Assembly (NCBI GenBank): GCA_022385755.1
Contig: MU278353.1
Span: forward strand, 1,170,255 to 1,234,254
Source of the DNA: Trametopsis cervina
Lineage: Eukaryota > Basidiomycota > Agaricomycetes > Polyporales > Irpicaceae
Direction of reading: 5' to 3'
DNA: 64,000 nt
Shown here: positions 13,012 through 24,379 of the stretch, in pieces
How positions within the stretch are numbered: the first letter of the stretch is position 1
Layout of the letters: each line of letters opens with the position of its first letter
Notes under the pieces: model-generated
Told to the model about the DNA's origin: nothing
Seen by the model: only the letters and a program-made list of their open reading frames with translations
Databases searched by the model: none
Program-made: the position numbers and the translations under genes

Positions 13012-15565
13012 TCAAGGCGACGCCGAAGTGGAGGCTACGGGCTTCACGGGCTCACTAACGTCCTCCACGACGATCAATGGTACGTCGCTTGAGGGCTCCA
13101 CCAACGTCAGATCTTGTTCATGTGTGAGTTCATTGATGATAGTCTCCTCCGAAGGGTGGAATCCAGCCTTCGCAGGAGGCAGTCTGACAAATAGAAGGAT
13201 GAAGAACGACAAGGTCACCGCGCCGGCCGCAAGGAAGAAAATGGCCTTCGGGAATGTGGCAACCGTCTTCAGGAAAGTAGTTCCAAACACAGTAGGACCA
13301 AGAATAGACGCGCTGCAGGTGTACATCGTGCAATGTCAGCATTCCGATTAACACGCACTTGCATGTAGTAAAAGGATGGAACTCACCTGAGTGACTGCAC
13401 GACACTCATCGCTCCAAACAGCTTTCCAGACTCTGTACCTCCGCGTTGGATGTACAGTCCGAGAGCGACGCTGGACACGGCGGGTGCAAATCCGGCGCCG
13501 AGCGCACCCGCCATTGTGAAAAGAGTGTATGGCAGCGCAGAGTTCGCGAAACAGAGAAGGGTGTAGCTGACTACCTCTATAGCGATTGAGACTTTCGCCA
13601 GTGAAAGGTCAAATGCGACCGCGTTGTGCTTGGTGGGCGTCGTTGCGAGTCCTTCTCGGGCCGTGTTTGCATCCGTACGGCTCTCTTCGGGATCAGCTGG
13701 TAGATGAATGGGCCCCGTCTTCGGTTTAAACTTGAACAGTTTAATGGCGACTGGGAGTCCAACAGTTTGAGATGTCAAGTAATACAACTGTAGGCATATA
13801 CGCACGAGGGAGAATAGCAGTCAGATAGAGCGCTCTGGTGACGCCTACCATACTGAGCCAATACCCGATCTATGAAGGCATTTTAATAGCATGTCTACCA
13901 GAGCAGGCATGGACTAACCTCCTCAGACGTCCATCCGAAGGCAGAAGCGGTATATTGGAACTTATAAGTGTACGATCCCTTAGGAAGAAATGAGCATCAT
14001 GAATATTACAGGCAAAGGTGCATCGACATAACGTACCAAGACAAGTTGTGTGCTGCCGTACGCGAAAGCAAGTAACATGAGATTCCAATCGCGCTTCGGT
14101 CGCTTAAGCGGGTTTACATCGTCTCCCACAGGTGCAGCAGGGTAAAACAATGCGAGCGGCGTCAAAAAGCCGAAAAGCTTGGTCGACCAACGCAGGATGC
14201 GGGAACGTTTCCGTCCTCGAGCTGCTTGCTCTTCCTCTCTTTTGAGTTTGCGCGCTTCAAGTTGTCGACGCTTGCTCAGCGATTCCGGTACGACAAACCA
14301 CACAAGTACAGCGTAGAGCGCATGCAAAGTAGTCGAGATGTAGAAGACAGAGAGAGGGGACCCCGTGAAGTGGATAACGATGCCTCCTATCGTCGGTCCA
14401 AGGCCGAAGCCAGCAAAAGTAAGCCCGAGGAAGAGTGAGAAGATACGAGACCTAAAAGGTCGTTGCTGAGACCACATTTCCAAGCATAACGAGCCACTAA
14501 CCTCGACTCCTGTGGGGTACAATCTGCGAGATAGGCGTGAATGGTCGCTGACAATGCAATCAAGCCTAACAAAGGTAAATCATTCGTCGATACATGCGCT
14601 TATATCACAAGAACGTGAACTTACCACCACATAACCCATCCAGTAACGGACCAACTAACAGGAACATATAGCCACCGGGGAGATATTTGTGAAAGTGCAC
14701 AGTCGATATGAACACAACATCGGTGATGAGTATCCCGAACACAGCGACACTTAACACTTTCACCCGCCCGTATCTGTCTGACATCTTTACAGCACTTAGT
14801 CAGTGAGCTCGGCTGATGAGGCGGTGGGGACATACAGAACCCCACCACCCGGTGGTCATGCAACTCAGGATGCCCAGCGTCAACATCAGTGCCATGTTCA
14901 GTTGTGCAACAGCCGCTTGCACCCTGGGTTCCTTCGCACAGAATTTCTTGTCCGCTAACGCTGGATGAGACGAGATGCGCTCCAGAATAATCATCGGAGC
15001 ATACCATCTGATAGGCCGCCAGCAACCATCATGGCAGCGTTCATGATTGAATCAATGGTCTTGTTTCCTTCGCCAATAGTATAATGCTCCTTGTACGCAA
15101 TGCAGGCGAGTTCTGTGAATATTTCAACGCGAGGGGCAGCAGTGGAAGCAGTTGCGCTTGATGCGAAAGGCACCACGCACAAGAACCTTGACAGAAAGCC
15201 TTCAGCAGCATTTTCCATCGGAACGAGAGTTTGCTCACGTACCACAAGGGAGACGGTCGCTTGTACCATGGCAAGTCTTTCCTCATCTCGAGAGATGCGG
15301 TATCCTCGTCGTCCTCGTTGTTTGAGGGAGGCTCGTCCTCATACAAAGTATCGTTCTGCACATAATGGGGATTCACCATCTCTTCAAGCAGCTCATTTGC
15401 ACCTATCACACCCTCAGGCAAAACCAAGCTTTCTCCATCTGCCGGAAGATATGATAGTGAAGCCCTGGAAGATGTTCTTGAATTTCGGGGCCTAGAGGCT
15501 GCACGATATGCAGGCACTCTCCCCGATCTCGTAGGAGAGAGTGTTCGTTGAATTCCAGCAGCCAT
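13012..15565 (-). CDS. Major facilitator superfamily transporter (MFS_1, drug/tetracycline-type)
   Basis: A multi-exon minus-strand gene. The start is placed at the ATG at 15565 (MAAGIQRTLSPTR); an in-frame Met 32 codons upstream (15661) is the alternative. A cytosolic N-tail of about 100 residues, acidic near its end (NNEDDEDTASLEMRKDLPWYKRPSPLW), leads to the first helix. Motif A is visible as GSLSDRYGR after TM2. GGLIALSATIHAYLADCTPQ and LGLTFAGFGLGPTIGG match TM4-TM5 of this superfamily. A long basic central loop (RRQLEARKLKREEEQAARGR) separates the halves. The second half includes LPYTLFTMAGALGAGFAPAV, the GKLFGAMSVVQSLS junction across an intron, and two final helices. The C-tail is acidic. 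Substrate cannot be told; members export drugs or carry small organic solutes across the plasma or vacuolar membrane. Confidence 0.85.
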
Positions 15566-16670
15566 CGTTGACGTGGATGAGGGCTGGTGGGGAGTGTTTG
15601 TGTAGAGAGAAATATCCTCCGTAGGGTAAAGATATCGCTCTGCTCTTGCTTGGTGGTGCACTCAAGACCATATATGCATGCGGCGGGCGTGGGAGCTGCG
15701 TGAGAGATAAGGTGCCGCTCTATCTTGAAACGTCGAGGTCAAGTAACAGTTGTTACCTCACTACGATTTGTTTACTCCTCTGCTTACCGGCATCTGCTTG
15801 TCATGCGCATCGCTACTGATTTCGATTCCGCGCCGAGGATATTGTCGTGCAGCATCCGGATGACGAATGACTGCTCAACCTAGCTGCCGATCGCAGTATC
15901 TGATTGCATTGCAGAGATGCCGTCTGATTCCTCATTCGGGAGCTCGAGCGCTGAATATTGGGTCTCTCCGCCGCCCTGTCTCGGCGAGACAGGCGAACCT
16001 CAGAATAATGAGTACTGCACTACGTGCCCGGTTGCAATGGTTTATCTGCGTATCTGCTATCCGCCATTATCACTATACCGAGTGTAGTAGCCGGCGTTGG
16101 AGTAGTGTGGGCCGTCCCTGATAGCAACTAGTGCTCGACGTACTTCTACACACTCCAGTCAGCCCTATCGTCAAGTTTGACATCTTTCTTTCCCTCTTGT
16201 CATGTCTCATGTCTCCACCAACAATTTTATGGCTCTGAAATGACATATACGTCTCTTTGGGTGCGGGTTATTCCGATATAAATGAATGCCGCTCTCGCCG
16301 CCAGTCTGCAGATCCTTCCCGTAACACGGCAGATACTCTTCCACAGAAGAACCCTGTATACATATGTACTCAAAATACGCTCAAAATACGCCCAGAGCTC
16401 AGTCTGTCATTCAGACGTGGTAGATGTCTGAAGGTGGGAAGAATGACATCTCCTTGTTTTCGTGATTACTATCCTGTATCCCACATATGCATCGCTACAT
16501 ATAAAATTCAGACTTTGGGATCAAGAGGGTTGTATATAGGAAAAGTCGACTGTCGACTATTTCCATCTCGAACAAGAGGTTTACATGTCGCAACAGATCT
16601 GGATACAGAGTATGCATACGCCACTTTGTATTACATACGAACTCTACCATTCATCATATGAAACACGGCT
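15566..16670. other. Intergenic region, MFS promoter side
   Basis: About 1.1 kb between the MFS start and the 3' end of the next minus-strand gene. I see no convincing coding frame, RNA gene or repeat here. Confidence 0.5.
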
Positions 16671-17983
16671 TCATAATTCCGCAAGTCCACGGAAGCTACC
16701 CATCCTAGGAGAAGTTGGCATGCTCAGGCTTCCGGTAGCCAAAGACGCTTGGTTTATTGACGAGAGGTCGTTGGCCAGAGGATACGTAGATGGGTCATCA
16801 GGGTTCTAATAGCAACCAGATTCCGACATGGAGCATTATTTGAATCATCAGACGGGGGCATAGAACGAAGCGATAGGCGGTACGACTCACGTATAGCTTG
16901 CTTCCAGAACCCAAGCCTAGGAGCTCGCGGGTTGGTGGCTGCAGGGTTTCCTGAAAAAGGCTAGGTGGAGCGGTTGCAGCTGCTTTCTTGCGCCGTAGAT
17001 ACCAATATATCGAAGCACAGGTGATGATAGCGATGAATGCAATACCACCGACTGTGCCGCCAACAATAGGTGCGACTTTGCTGGCTTCGGCTGAGGAAAT
17101 ACTGGTCACAACAGCGGGAGAATTTGACACCGAGGAGGCAGATGATGTCGAGAACGGCGGTGCAGAGGATGTCGAGAGCAAAGTCGAAGATGGGGTAGGT
17201 TGCTGCGATGAGGAGGTTGTAGAGGATGGTGTCGGCGTTGGCGTAAGAGCTGTTGAGTCCGGGTGATCTCCGCCTTCCACAAATCCCCTTGCGACTGTGA
17301 CATTAAAATTGTTCGAGGAGACTACGTCAAGGTACGCCCAGGCGGGCACACTAGTATTCGGAGGTATTGGATCCGATAATCTGTAGCGCAACAAACATCA
17401 GAGATAAGGGCCTACGGTGTGTACGTGGAATGGGCTCACTGTTCGATGTATGTATTGGTGCAATGCGAATGCCAATCGGTCCATCTATGCTACACAGGTG
17501 AATCTTGCCAGGTGATGACCATGAACGGGAAAACATACGTGGTAATTGAGGCGCTTTGGCAGGCCGCGCATGCACCTACTAGTGAATATTGCACGGTGCT
17601 GCAATCACAGCGGAGGGGGCTGTCGATATTGATGTATTCAAAGGGCGAGGATATATTGGGCAGACCGCAGTCGAGGGTAAAAGCTTAGTGTGGGAACGGG
17701 GGCGTATGTCTGTCAGAACAGCTGGTAGAACAGACATTAAAAAAAGTATACACACAGGCAGGAGCTCTACATGAACCACATATGTATGCAGAGACTAGGC
17801 AAGGGCTTTGTGCCTTTGAATTAAACATCTGCGGTACTCATAGTCAATTCACACAATTTCGACGAGAACGACACAAGAGAAACGTACCCATTCAAAATCG
17901 AGCTCACATGTCGGAAGGCCTGGGTCCGATTGCACACCACGCAGTGAGACTAGTAGTGTGGTAATGAGGACGAGAGAGCCCAT
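16671..17983 (-). CDS. Secreted-type single-pass membrane protein with Ser/Thr-rich stem
   Basis: A multi-exon gene starting at the ATG at 17983 with a signal peptide (MGSLVLITTLLVSLRGVQS). Exons then read CELDFEW|MFNSKAQSPC, an exon with many Cys (LDCGLPNISSP, RCDCSTVQYSLVGACAACQ), then SDPIPPNTSVPAWAYLDV, a Ser/Thr-rich stem (about residues 200-270), a hydrophobic helix (VGGTVGGIAFIAIITCASIYWYL) followed by RRKK, and a cytosolic tail. The tail continues across an intron after KLY into NPDDPSTYPLAND and ends at 16671. This layout (Cys-rich ectodomain, O-glycosylatable stem, one helix, short tail) is common in Agaricomycete cell-surface proteins of unknown role. It could be a wall sensor, but no sensor family motif is seen. 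Exact borders of the two central introns are tentative. Confidence 0.7.
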
Positions 17984-19830
17984 AGGTGAGGTAGGGTAAT
18001 GGCGATGAAGCTGAAGCTGAACCAGGTCGAATAGGGTATACAAGTATATGTGGCGTAGAGTTTATAAGGCTCCCCTCCATGAATTATCCGCACGAAAAGA
18101 AGCCACGAGCCGGGTGGACGGACCACGACATGAAATGGCTGTCCTGTTCTGTGGCGCGTCTTGGATGCTTGGTGCGTAAGCTTCATATCGAGGCATACTA
18201 AACCCGCAGGAATCGCTGGATCACTGATTATTGGATAATTCCGCTCCTGTTGACACCTGCCTTCTTCGCCATGCACCTGCGTGGCGCAAGGGGCCAGGTC
18301 TCATCGCGTATGATCCGTGCGCTTTCGAACGCCTGTACAGTAGTGTTCAAATAGTGAGGATCCGGGCCAGGCAGCACGAGAAAGTATACAGTAATGGCGA
18401 GTCGGGTCCACAGAGACGGATTCGGGCAATCCAAAGTTTGCCCGCGAGAGAACCATCTTCATGTGTGCCTTCAGAGATAGGGGCATATCACGATGTGTCC
18501 CTGATGCGTGCTGCAAGACGACACCACCAATTACAGCAGCAAAGCAGGGCTCGTATCACTAATCCTGCTTCTATGCATCAGATACTCGGAAGCAGTGTGT
18601 GGCGTAAATACATACAGATCAACGGTAAGCAGCAGCATGTGCAAGACACGTAGACCAAAAGCGCCGGGAGTCTGAGTCTGAGGGCATTTGCATGTCCGCA
18701 AGGAAGCCACCACTGTGCTGCGAGTTTGTGATCTCCAGGCTGAAATATCCGTACAAGCTCCTGTCCCAAAGTGAATCTGTCTGAAAACATATTTTGAGCG
18801 GGATGATCAACATAGAGAGCACTCACGAGCGATTTAAAGCCCACTAACTCCAACCAATTGCTTCTAGTCTCACTCGTTCCACCGAAACATATTTTCGTTG
18901 ATTAACCTCAGAGCATGGAATGAGCGTCGGTGCAATTGCCTTGGTTCAAAGGATGATGGACTACGGTTGTTGAGGATCGGAGGTCGCGCCCAATCCCCGG
19001 TCGCTGTTGCAATCACGCCAGCGTCACTTACGTCATTCAATCCTCCAGAACGCCAGTGTGGACGATGGCCACCCTGCGTTTATCCCTGCCACCTTCTGAC
19101 TCACTGGCAATCGCACATATTTACAAACACTACGACGCACCAAATTCGGCGCGACCTTGCTTGAGGCCCAGCTCGCCTCCCCTTCAACGACTTGCAGCAT
19201 GGGTCTAGCCGTCCGTACTCTGCTTTCTCATTCCTCCGGCTCACAGACAACGCCACTATATGCTGCTATGGGTCGTGTCTTAACGTGTGCATATACGTGT
19301 GTATGTGTTTGGGAATGCATGTGAGCTGAGATAACAGTAAACCTAGCTGATGCTCAAAGTTGATGCGTCTCTGCTCGTCTTATTTATCCGCTTGCCACAC
19401 ACGGACGATGCACGCCACAGCGAACCGTAGCCTGTAATTCACGGGATAATATCCTTCCGGGTATATGTCGAGATTGAGACAGTTCCCTGTCCTACCACCA
19501 TCATATCTCCAGAACAGGCATAACTACGCGATGATACTTGCACCGCCCTGTTACTCACAGAAGAGAAGAAACCTTGAAATAGGTCGTGATTTGAGGCCGT
19601 ACAGCTGACACCTTGACGAGTGGAATCGATATTCATTGCATGGCCGAGTATGGTGACGAAATTCAGGTCTGTTCTTTTTTGTTATCGAACCGGGAACTCG
19701 AACATAATATGATGCTATAACAGAAATATGACTGATATAACTTGCACTAAGAGAAATCAGTGTCACGAAGCAGCGTTACTAGACTATGGTGTTTACGTTG
19801 TCTACGCGGGATGCGTCTACCATAGAGGCA
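17984..19830. other. Intergenic region left of the DUF6535 array
   Basis: About 1.8 kb. One stretch on the minus strand (18650-18850) has a splice-like GTGAGT/TTTTCAG pair followed by 50 open codons, but no start codon or family match. The rest shows nothing I can support. Confidence 0.4.
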
Positions 19831-20126
19831 TTACATGTTCATGCTCAGACCGCTGTAACCCATATTTTGGCCATCCCCACCCACCAAATTCGATCCAGAT
19901 TGTTGTCCTCCATTCCCTGGCGATCCGAGTCCCTGCTCGTCATCCCTAATTTCGGACGTAACGATTGAATTGTCTGCCGCAGTCTCCACTACCACTCCCG
20001 CCGAATCCCGTCTCGCCAATAGCGCCGTGTCCTGTTCGTTGCCGTCCCCACCGTCCGCCCCAAGCCCACAACCGTCCGACTCGAGAACGAGGGTGAGGTT
20101 GGCAGCAGGCCCAAATCACTCTGCGA
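19831..20126 (-). pseudogene. Out-of-frame tail remnant of DUF6535 copy 1
   Basis: Just past the stop of copy 1, the minus strand still encodes tail-like peptide in other frames: PAANLTLVLESDG, GLGADGGDGNEQ and DDEQGLGSPGNGG. These match the tails of copies 3, 5 and 6 (for example DGEQGLGSSGDGG). So copy 1 once had a longer tail, now lost by a frameshift near 20150-20180 and an in-frame TGA. Confidence 0.75.
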
Positions 20127-22883
20127 TTATCTCTGTTTTATTTCCAGGACTTCCACGTTCCTCTGCTTCGCCAGATGCACCCGCGCGTCCGCACCACTAC
20201 CAGAATCTCCACCTCTGTCGGCTTCGCCAGGGGTATCTACTTGTCCGGAAACATCAGCAGCGCCATCGTCGACACCAAATCCCTCGCTACGTTCCATCGA
20301 CGGATCGGCCACGCTGCCGTCGATATCATCTGCGGTAGGTTTGTGCAGGTAAGGCTCAATGTCCTTCGCGGCTGCTTCTCTTTCCATAGGAGTCATTTCC
20401 TGAAGACGCCTCACCCTCCAGTATGAATATTCATCGGCAGAGATTTGCATGAGTGTTAGATAGAAACCGTCGGGGATGGGGGACCCTGCTGGGTTGAATG
20501 CCGCACGCCACGACAAATACTTCTCATCATTGTTGCGATTCTGGTCCTCGTTCAGCCCCTCTACAGCGGAAAGGCAATAGATGCAGATGTCTATCTGCTC
20601 GGCTTCTTGATGCGTCCCAACTTCGAGCACTGGCGCAGCCTGTACCAACGAGGTCAATATGGCGTAAATCTTGCGCCAGCTTTCAGTCAATGCCGTGCCT
20701 ATGATCTTATCCCTGCCGTAATACACGCCCCATGTGAGAGACTCGCAGACCTTCAGCACAGACAACCTTGTGAGATGATCCGGGGATGTTGTTGCAATGG
20801 CATCAATGGCGGTCGTGAAGCGTGAGAGAGCTATGAGGAAGTAAATAATATCAGAATAAACATAGCCGCAGCTTAACCTGTTCACACACCGTCGATGTTC
20901 AGGTAAAACTCGTCATGGTTTGTGTACCAAAGGAGCGAACCTGGGTAAGATTTGATGAGTAATGTGACTAACTTTACTACTGCTGCATCCGACTTTGACG
21001 ATAAAGTCATGCGTTGAACAGCTCCCGGACTGTCACCGAATTGCCAAGGCCGAACCGCAATGAGCTTCACGATGAGCGATAGAGTGTCCAGCTGAGTATC
21101 CGACCACTCATCGTCCTGAGCAGCAGTGTCGTCACGCAGTAAGTCGATGAGGAATGCAACGGCGTCGCGGAGTGATTCCCCGTTCAGCACGTCCTGCCAC
21201 GGTGCGTCGTCATTGCCGGACTCAAATGAGTCTGTAAGACCAAGCTTTCCGAAGAAGGGCTCAACAGCAAATTTGATCCGAGCGAGAGACTGTGCCAGAT
21301 CGAATTTGGACTCCCGGCATGAGTGGCATGTGAGGTGTAGAAGAGCTCTCAGCCCTGGCGCAGACAGCACAGACACTGCAACCTTGGCAAATACCTCGGG
21401 TTTCATGTTGAAAGCTTCCCAAAGCGGAGCTTGCAAGTTCTCGAAGCGACGATGTGTCCAAAGGGAAAGGTAAAGAGCCGCAGTCCAGGAAGCTACTGGC
21501 CCCAGCTCAAAGTTTGTATCGGAAGGAATGAGCACGTCGTTGATGCGCAGGTGCTGCTTGAGAATCGAATGCACTGAGTCCAGCGTGCGAGTTGTTGCCA
21601 TGCTGCAGTCAATAATCTGAGGTGAACTTTTGAAGCTGCCCTCCCACGGGACACGGTGTTGTAGAATCTTCAGCACGAACCCGATGATGCCTTCCGGCGG
21701 GGCCGTGATCAGCTGGAGCGCATCGACCATTGCCGTCCCGAGAATCTCGTCGTTTCCCTGTAGTTCGTCGGCATCTGCCATGATGTCCAGGTCGCCAGCT
21801 TCGTGTTTTGCCGCTGTGACTTCATCATATGGTTCGGCCGGTGAGTTTAGATGGTCATGATGCTTCTCTGCCCAGCGAAACACTGCGTCGGCCATACGGC
21901 CGCGAAGCGAAGAATCCCAAATTATACGGCGGGCATGGTTGCACATACTTTGCAGAAGTACCTTCCATCGATTGCGCACACTGCGGCGTAGGGCGACGAC
22001 AAGCGAATCCAGCGCCGGGGTCTTGTACGGGCAATGATCCGAGAAAAGGGGAGATACCGTGACAAAGAAGAAGATGAATCCCCAGCCGGCAACAAGAGGC
22101 AGCGTTGTGTTCCTCACGCTCGAATGCAAGTCCGCGGTGTAGAAGCAGAGGCCAATAAAGAATAGCCCGAGTGCAAGCTGCAAGAGAAGAGGAAGACATG
22201 CAGCTATGGTCAGCACCTTCCATGTCTTCAGGCCAGCCCGCCGAAATTTACGTATACGAAGACGGCCCTGGGGGAACGAGGTCACAAACTTCATATACTC
22301 GCGGAGCCATTGCTTCACGAGTATCGCGAACGATGCTGTAATCAGACTGATGGCGAGACTGGCAGTCCAGAGGCCATTGATACGAATGGCGTTGGCTGTG
22401 GGCTCGAATGGCGGGGAGGATGTGGGGGCGGGTGATATGCTGTGAATAAAGTTGCCTTGAATAGTGTAATTCGCGTTCTGTGCTGACATCTGTCTCAGAG
22501 TCATCAACGTGGCTCCCGGTATGTCTTCTTGAAGAAGTGCAATCGCGATGACGAAAAACGCCGACAGGACGGCTGAGAACAGACCGTTCTCGAAGTATGT
22601 CAGTGTATGATAAGAAACGAGTGGCACAATGACTCACAAATACGAGAAGGGTGTCCATGTCGCTCTTTACACCTTCAATCTCATCGTTATCAAAATCGTC
22701 CACAGCCTTCTGAATGACGGCCCAGCCTCTGGGCGTATCATGATTGAGCACGTGTGCTGGGTTTGTCTGTGAACCAAGAGGATTGTTTTCTCTGTTGCGG
22801 GATGTCTTTGCAGATTGACGAGAGCTGCGTTTATATTGAAACAGCCTATGCCCCAAGGGACGTATTGATTGCCTGGGAGCCAT
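20127..22883 (-). CDS. DUF6535 membrane protein, array copy 1
   Basis: Three exons fit exactly: 22883-22638, 22588-20890 and 20830-20127 (882 residues). Residues 50-80 carry GWAVIQKAVDDFDNDEIEGV and end in TLLVF at the 49-nt first intron. The membrane domain follows with four hydrophobic segments: NGLFSAVLSAFFVIAIALL, LWTASLAISLITASFAILV, LTIAACLPLLLQLALGLFF and PLVAGWGFIFFFVTVSPLF. The invariant KQWLREYMKF and PQGRLRIRKFRRAGLKTWK lie between helices 2 and 3. This matches the Agaricomycete DUF6535 family, whose function is unknown to me. The soluble part (AGDLDIMADADELQGNDEI, HRVPWEG, SWTAALYLSLW) looks all-helical. The tail is frameshifted after SGSGADA relative to paralogs and stops at 20127. 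Confidence 0.85.
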
Positions 22884-24080
22884 ACGTATGGTGATAAAGA
22901 GGTGAGAATAACTCCGCAATGCAGCAATGACAGACAGAGACAAGGTCGGCACGGGGGGAAGGCTTAGCACTTATTGATACTCTAAGCAGTTGCGGAGAAA
23001 AGTGTTGTATAAGGAAGAGCGGAACTGCAGCGATGCAGCTATTAGCAGTCTCAGGAGACGCACACCGCCCTGGGCTAGTCGGAAGGCACGTTGCTACGCG
23101 GTGCAAACGAACAGCCTTCCATGCCAGAGTTTTAGATAACCCTCCCCAGCCACCGGCGTGTAGTTCAAGCGATCCCAGCCCCTGAGATAAAACCACGGTA
23201 GAGTAGAAACCACGGGCTCCAGTTCCAGTTGCAGAGAACCACGTTTCAAAGAGGGTAGCTACATGGTCAGCAGATGGGTACTGACAACGTAAGGCCAATC
23301 TAGCGACGTCAGATAACTACCACCACAGGAAGCGCATGAGTATTCCCCGGACAGGTCGTTGGGTGATAACTCATTGCTTGAATACCTATGACTCCGTTCA
23401 GCGAGTCGGTGGTGCTAGCAATGCGTCCTCCCAAGCACCCGAATGACTTCTAGCCCACCGCGGCAGAGACATAGATGTGATTATATCTTGGGATCATCCT
23501 CTGACTTCAATGCCGCAATGAACACCTGGCCTTCAGGCTTGGCCAGCGATTGTCGGGGAGATATGCGCGACCGGTGATATTCATGAAGCTTGCAATGAGA
23601 CGCAGCAAAGGGTAGCATCGCAGAGTACGTATCTCCATGCTCCCTTACGTTATGCGTGACCTCTCGTACGACTTCCAGATTGCGGTGCCGCGGTTGAATT
23701 CGCTAGATTCGAAGGTGGTGATTAGAACTGGGCCAGCCATGCACTACCTCAGATCTTCAGTTGACAGCTCACAACGTGCATGAAAGCAGTAAGTGGTAGA
23801 ATGGAATTACCTGTAGGTCACGATGCTCGCCGGAATACATTTGCGGTTCTGTGTGCATCGGGGGAAACAGCCACGGTAGCGAAGTTTGAAGATGCAGCAA
23901 TGGAAAGGGAGTGTCGAGCAACCAATCTGGGGAACGGAGGGGAGATGCGGCTTAGTCAAGACTGCATGACGCTTGGGATTGGACGAAGGAGAGCTGACGG
24001 AGAGTTGAGATTGACAGTGTCCATGGCGAAGTGGTGAGAGCAGCGACAGGACAGTAGCGCGCGTAAGACTGCACAGAACA

Positions 24081-24099
24081 GCCCGAGGACTCCGAGGCC
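24081..24099 (+). repeat. Conserved spacer element GCCCGAGGACTCCGAGGCC, copy 1
   Basis: A GC-rich 19-mer about 1.2 kb upstream of array copy 1. The same word, with small changes, occurs once in the spacer upstream of each of the seven paralogs. Confidence 0.75.
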
Positions 24100-24379
24100 A
24101 TAATCACAGCGTAACGTCACCCACACGTCACACTCACCGAGCGCTGTCGCAACGTTCCTCACCTGCCTGTCGAGGTGTCCCTGCGCGAGATAGCGTCGAG
24201 AAAGGGATCAACTATGTGAAGCGTTTCCTACCGACACTCGAGCCCTTGCAAAAAACCCACGCAAAGGGGTACAAATATTACTGTGCCACTGGTGCATCCA
24301 TTTCATGTGCCGGAAAATTATCACAGGTTGCATTCGGACCGTTCAGATGTATCGTCCAACTCTACTCCCTCGCTCGTCT

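Noticed and set aside
22884..22970. Upstream Met (MLSLPPVPTLSL) for copy 1
   Set aside because: Paralogs begin at the M(A/S)PR position, which matches the ATG at 22883.
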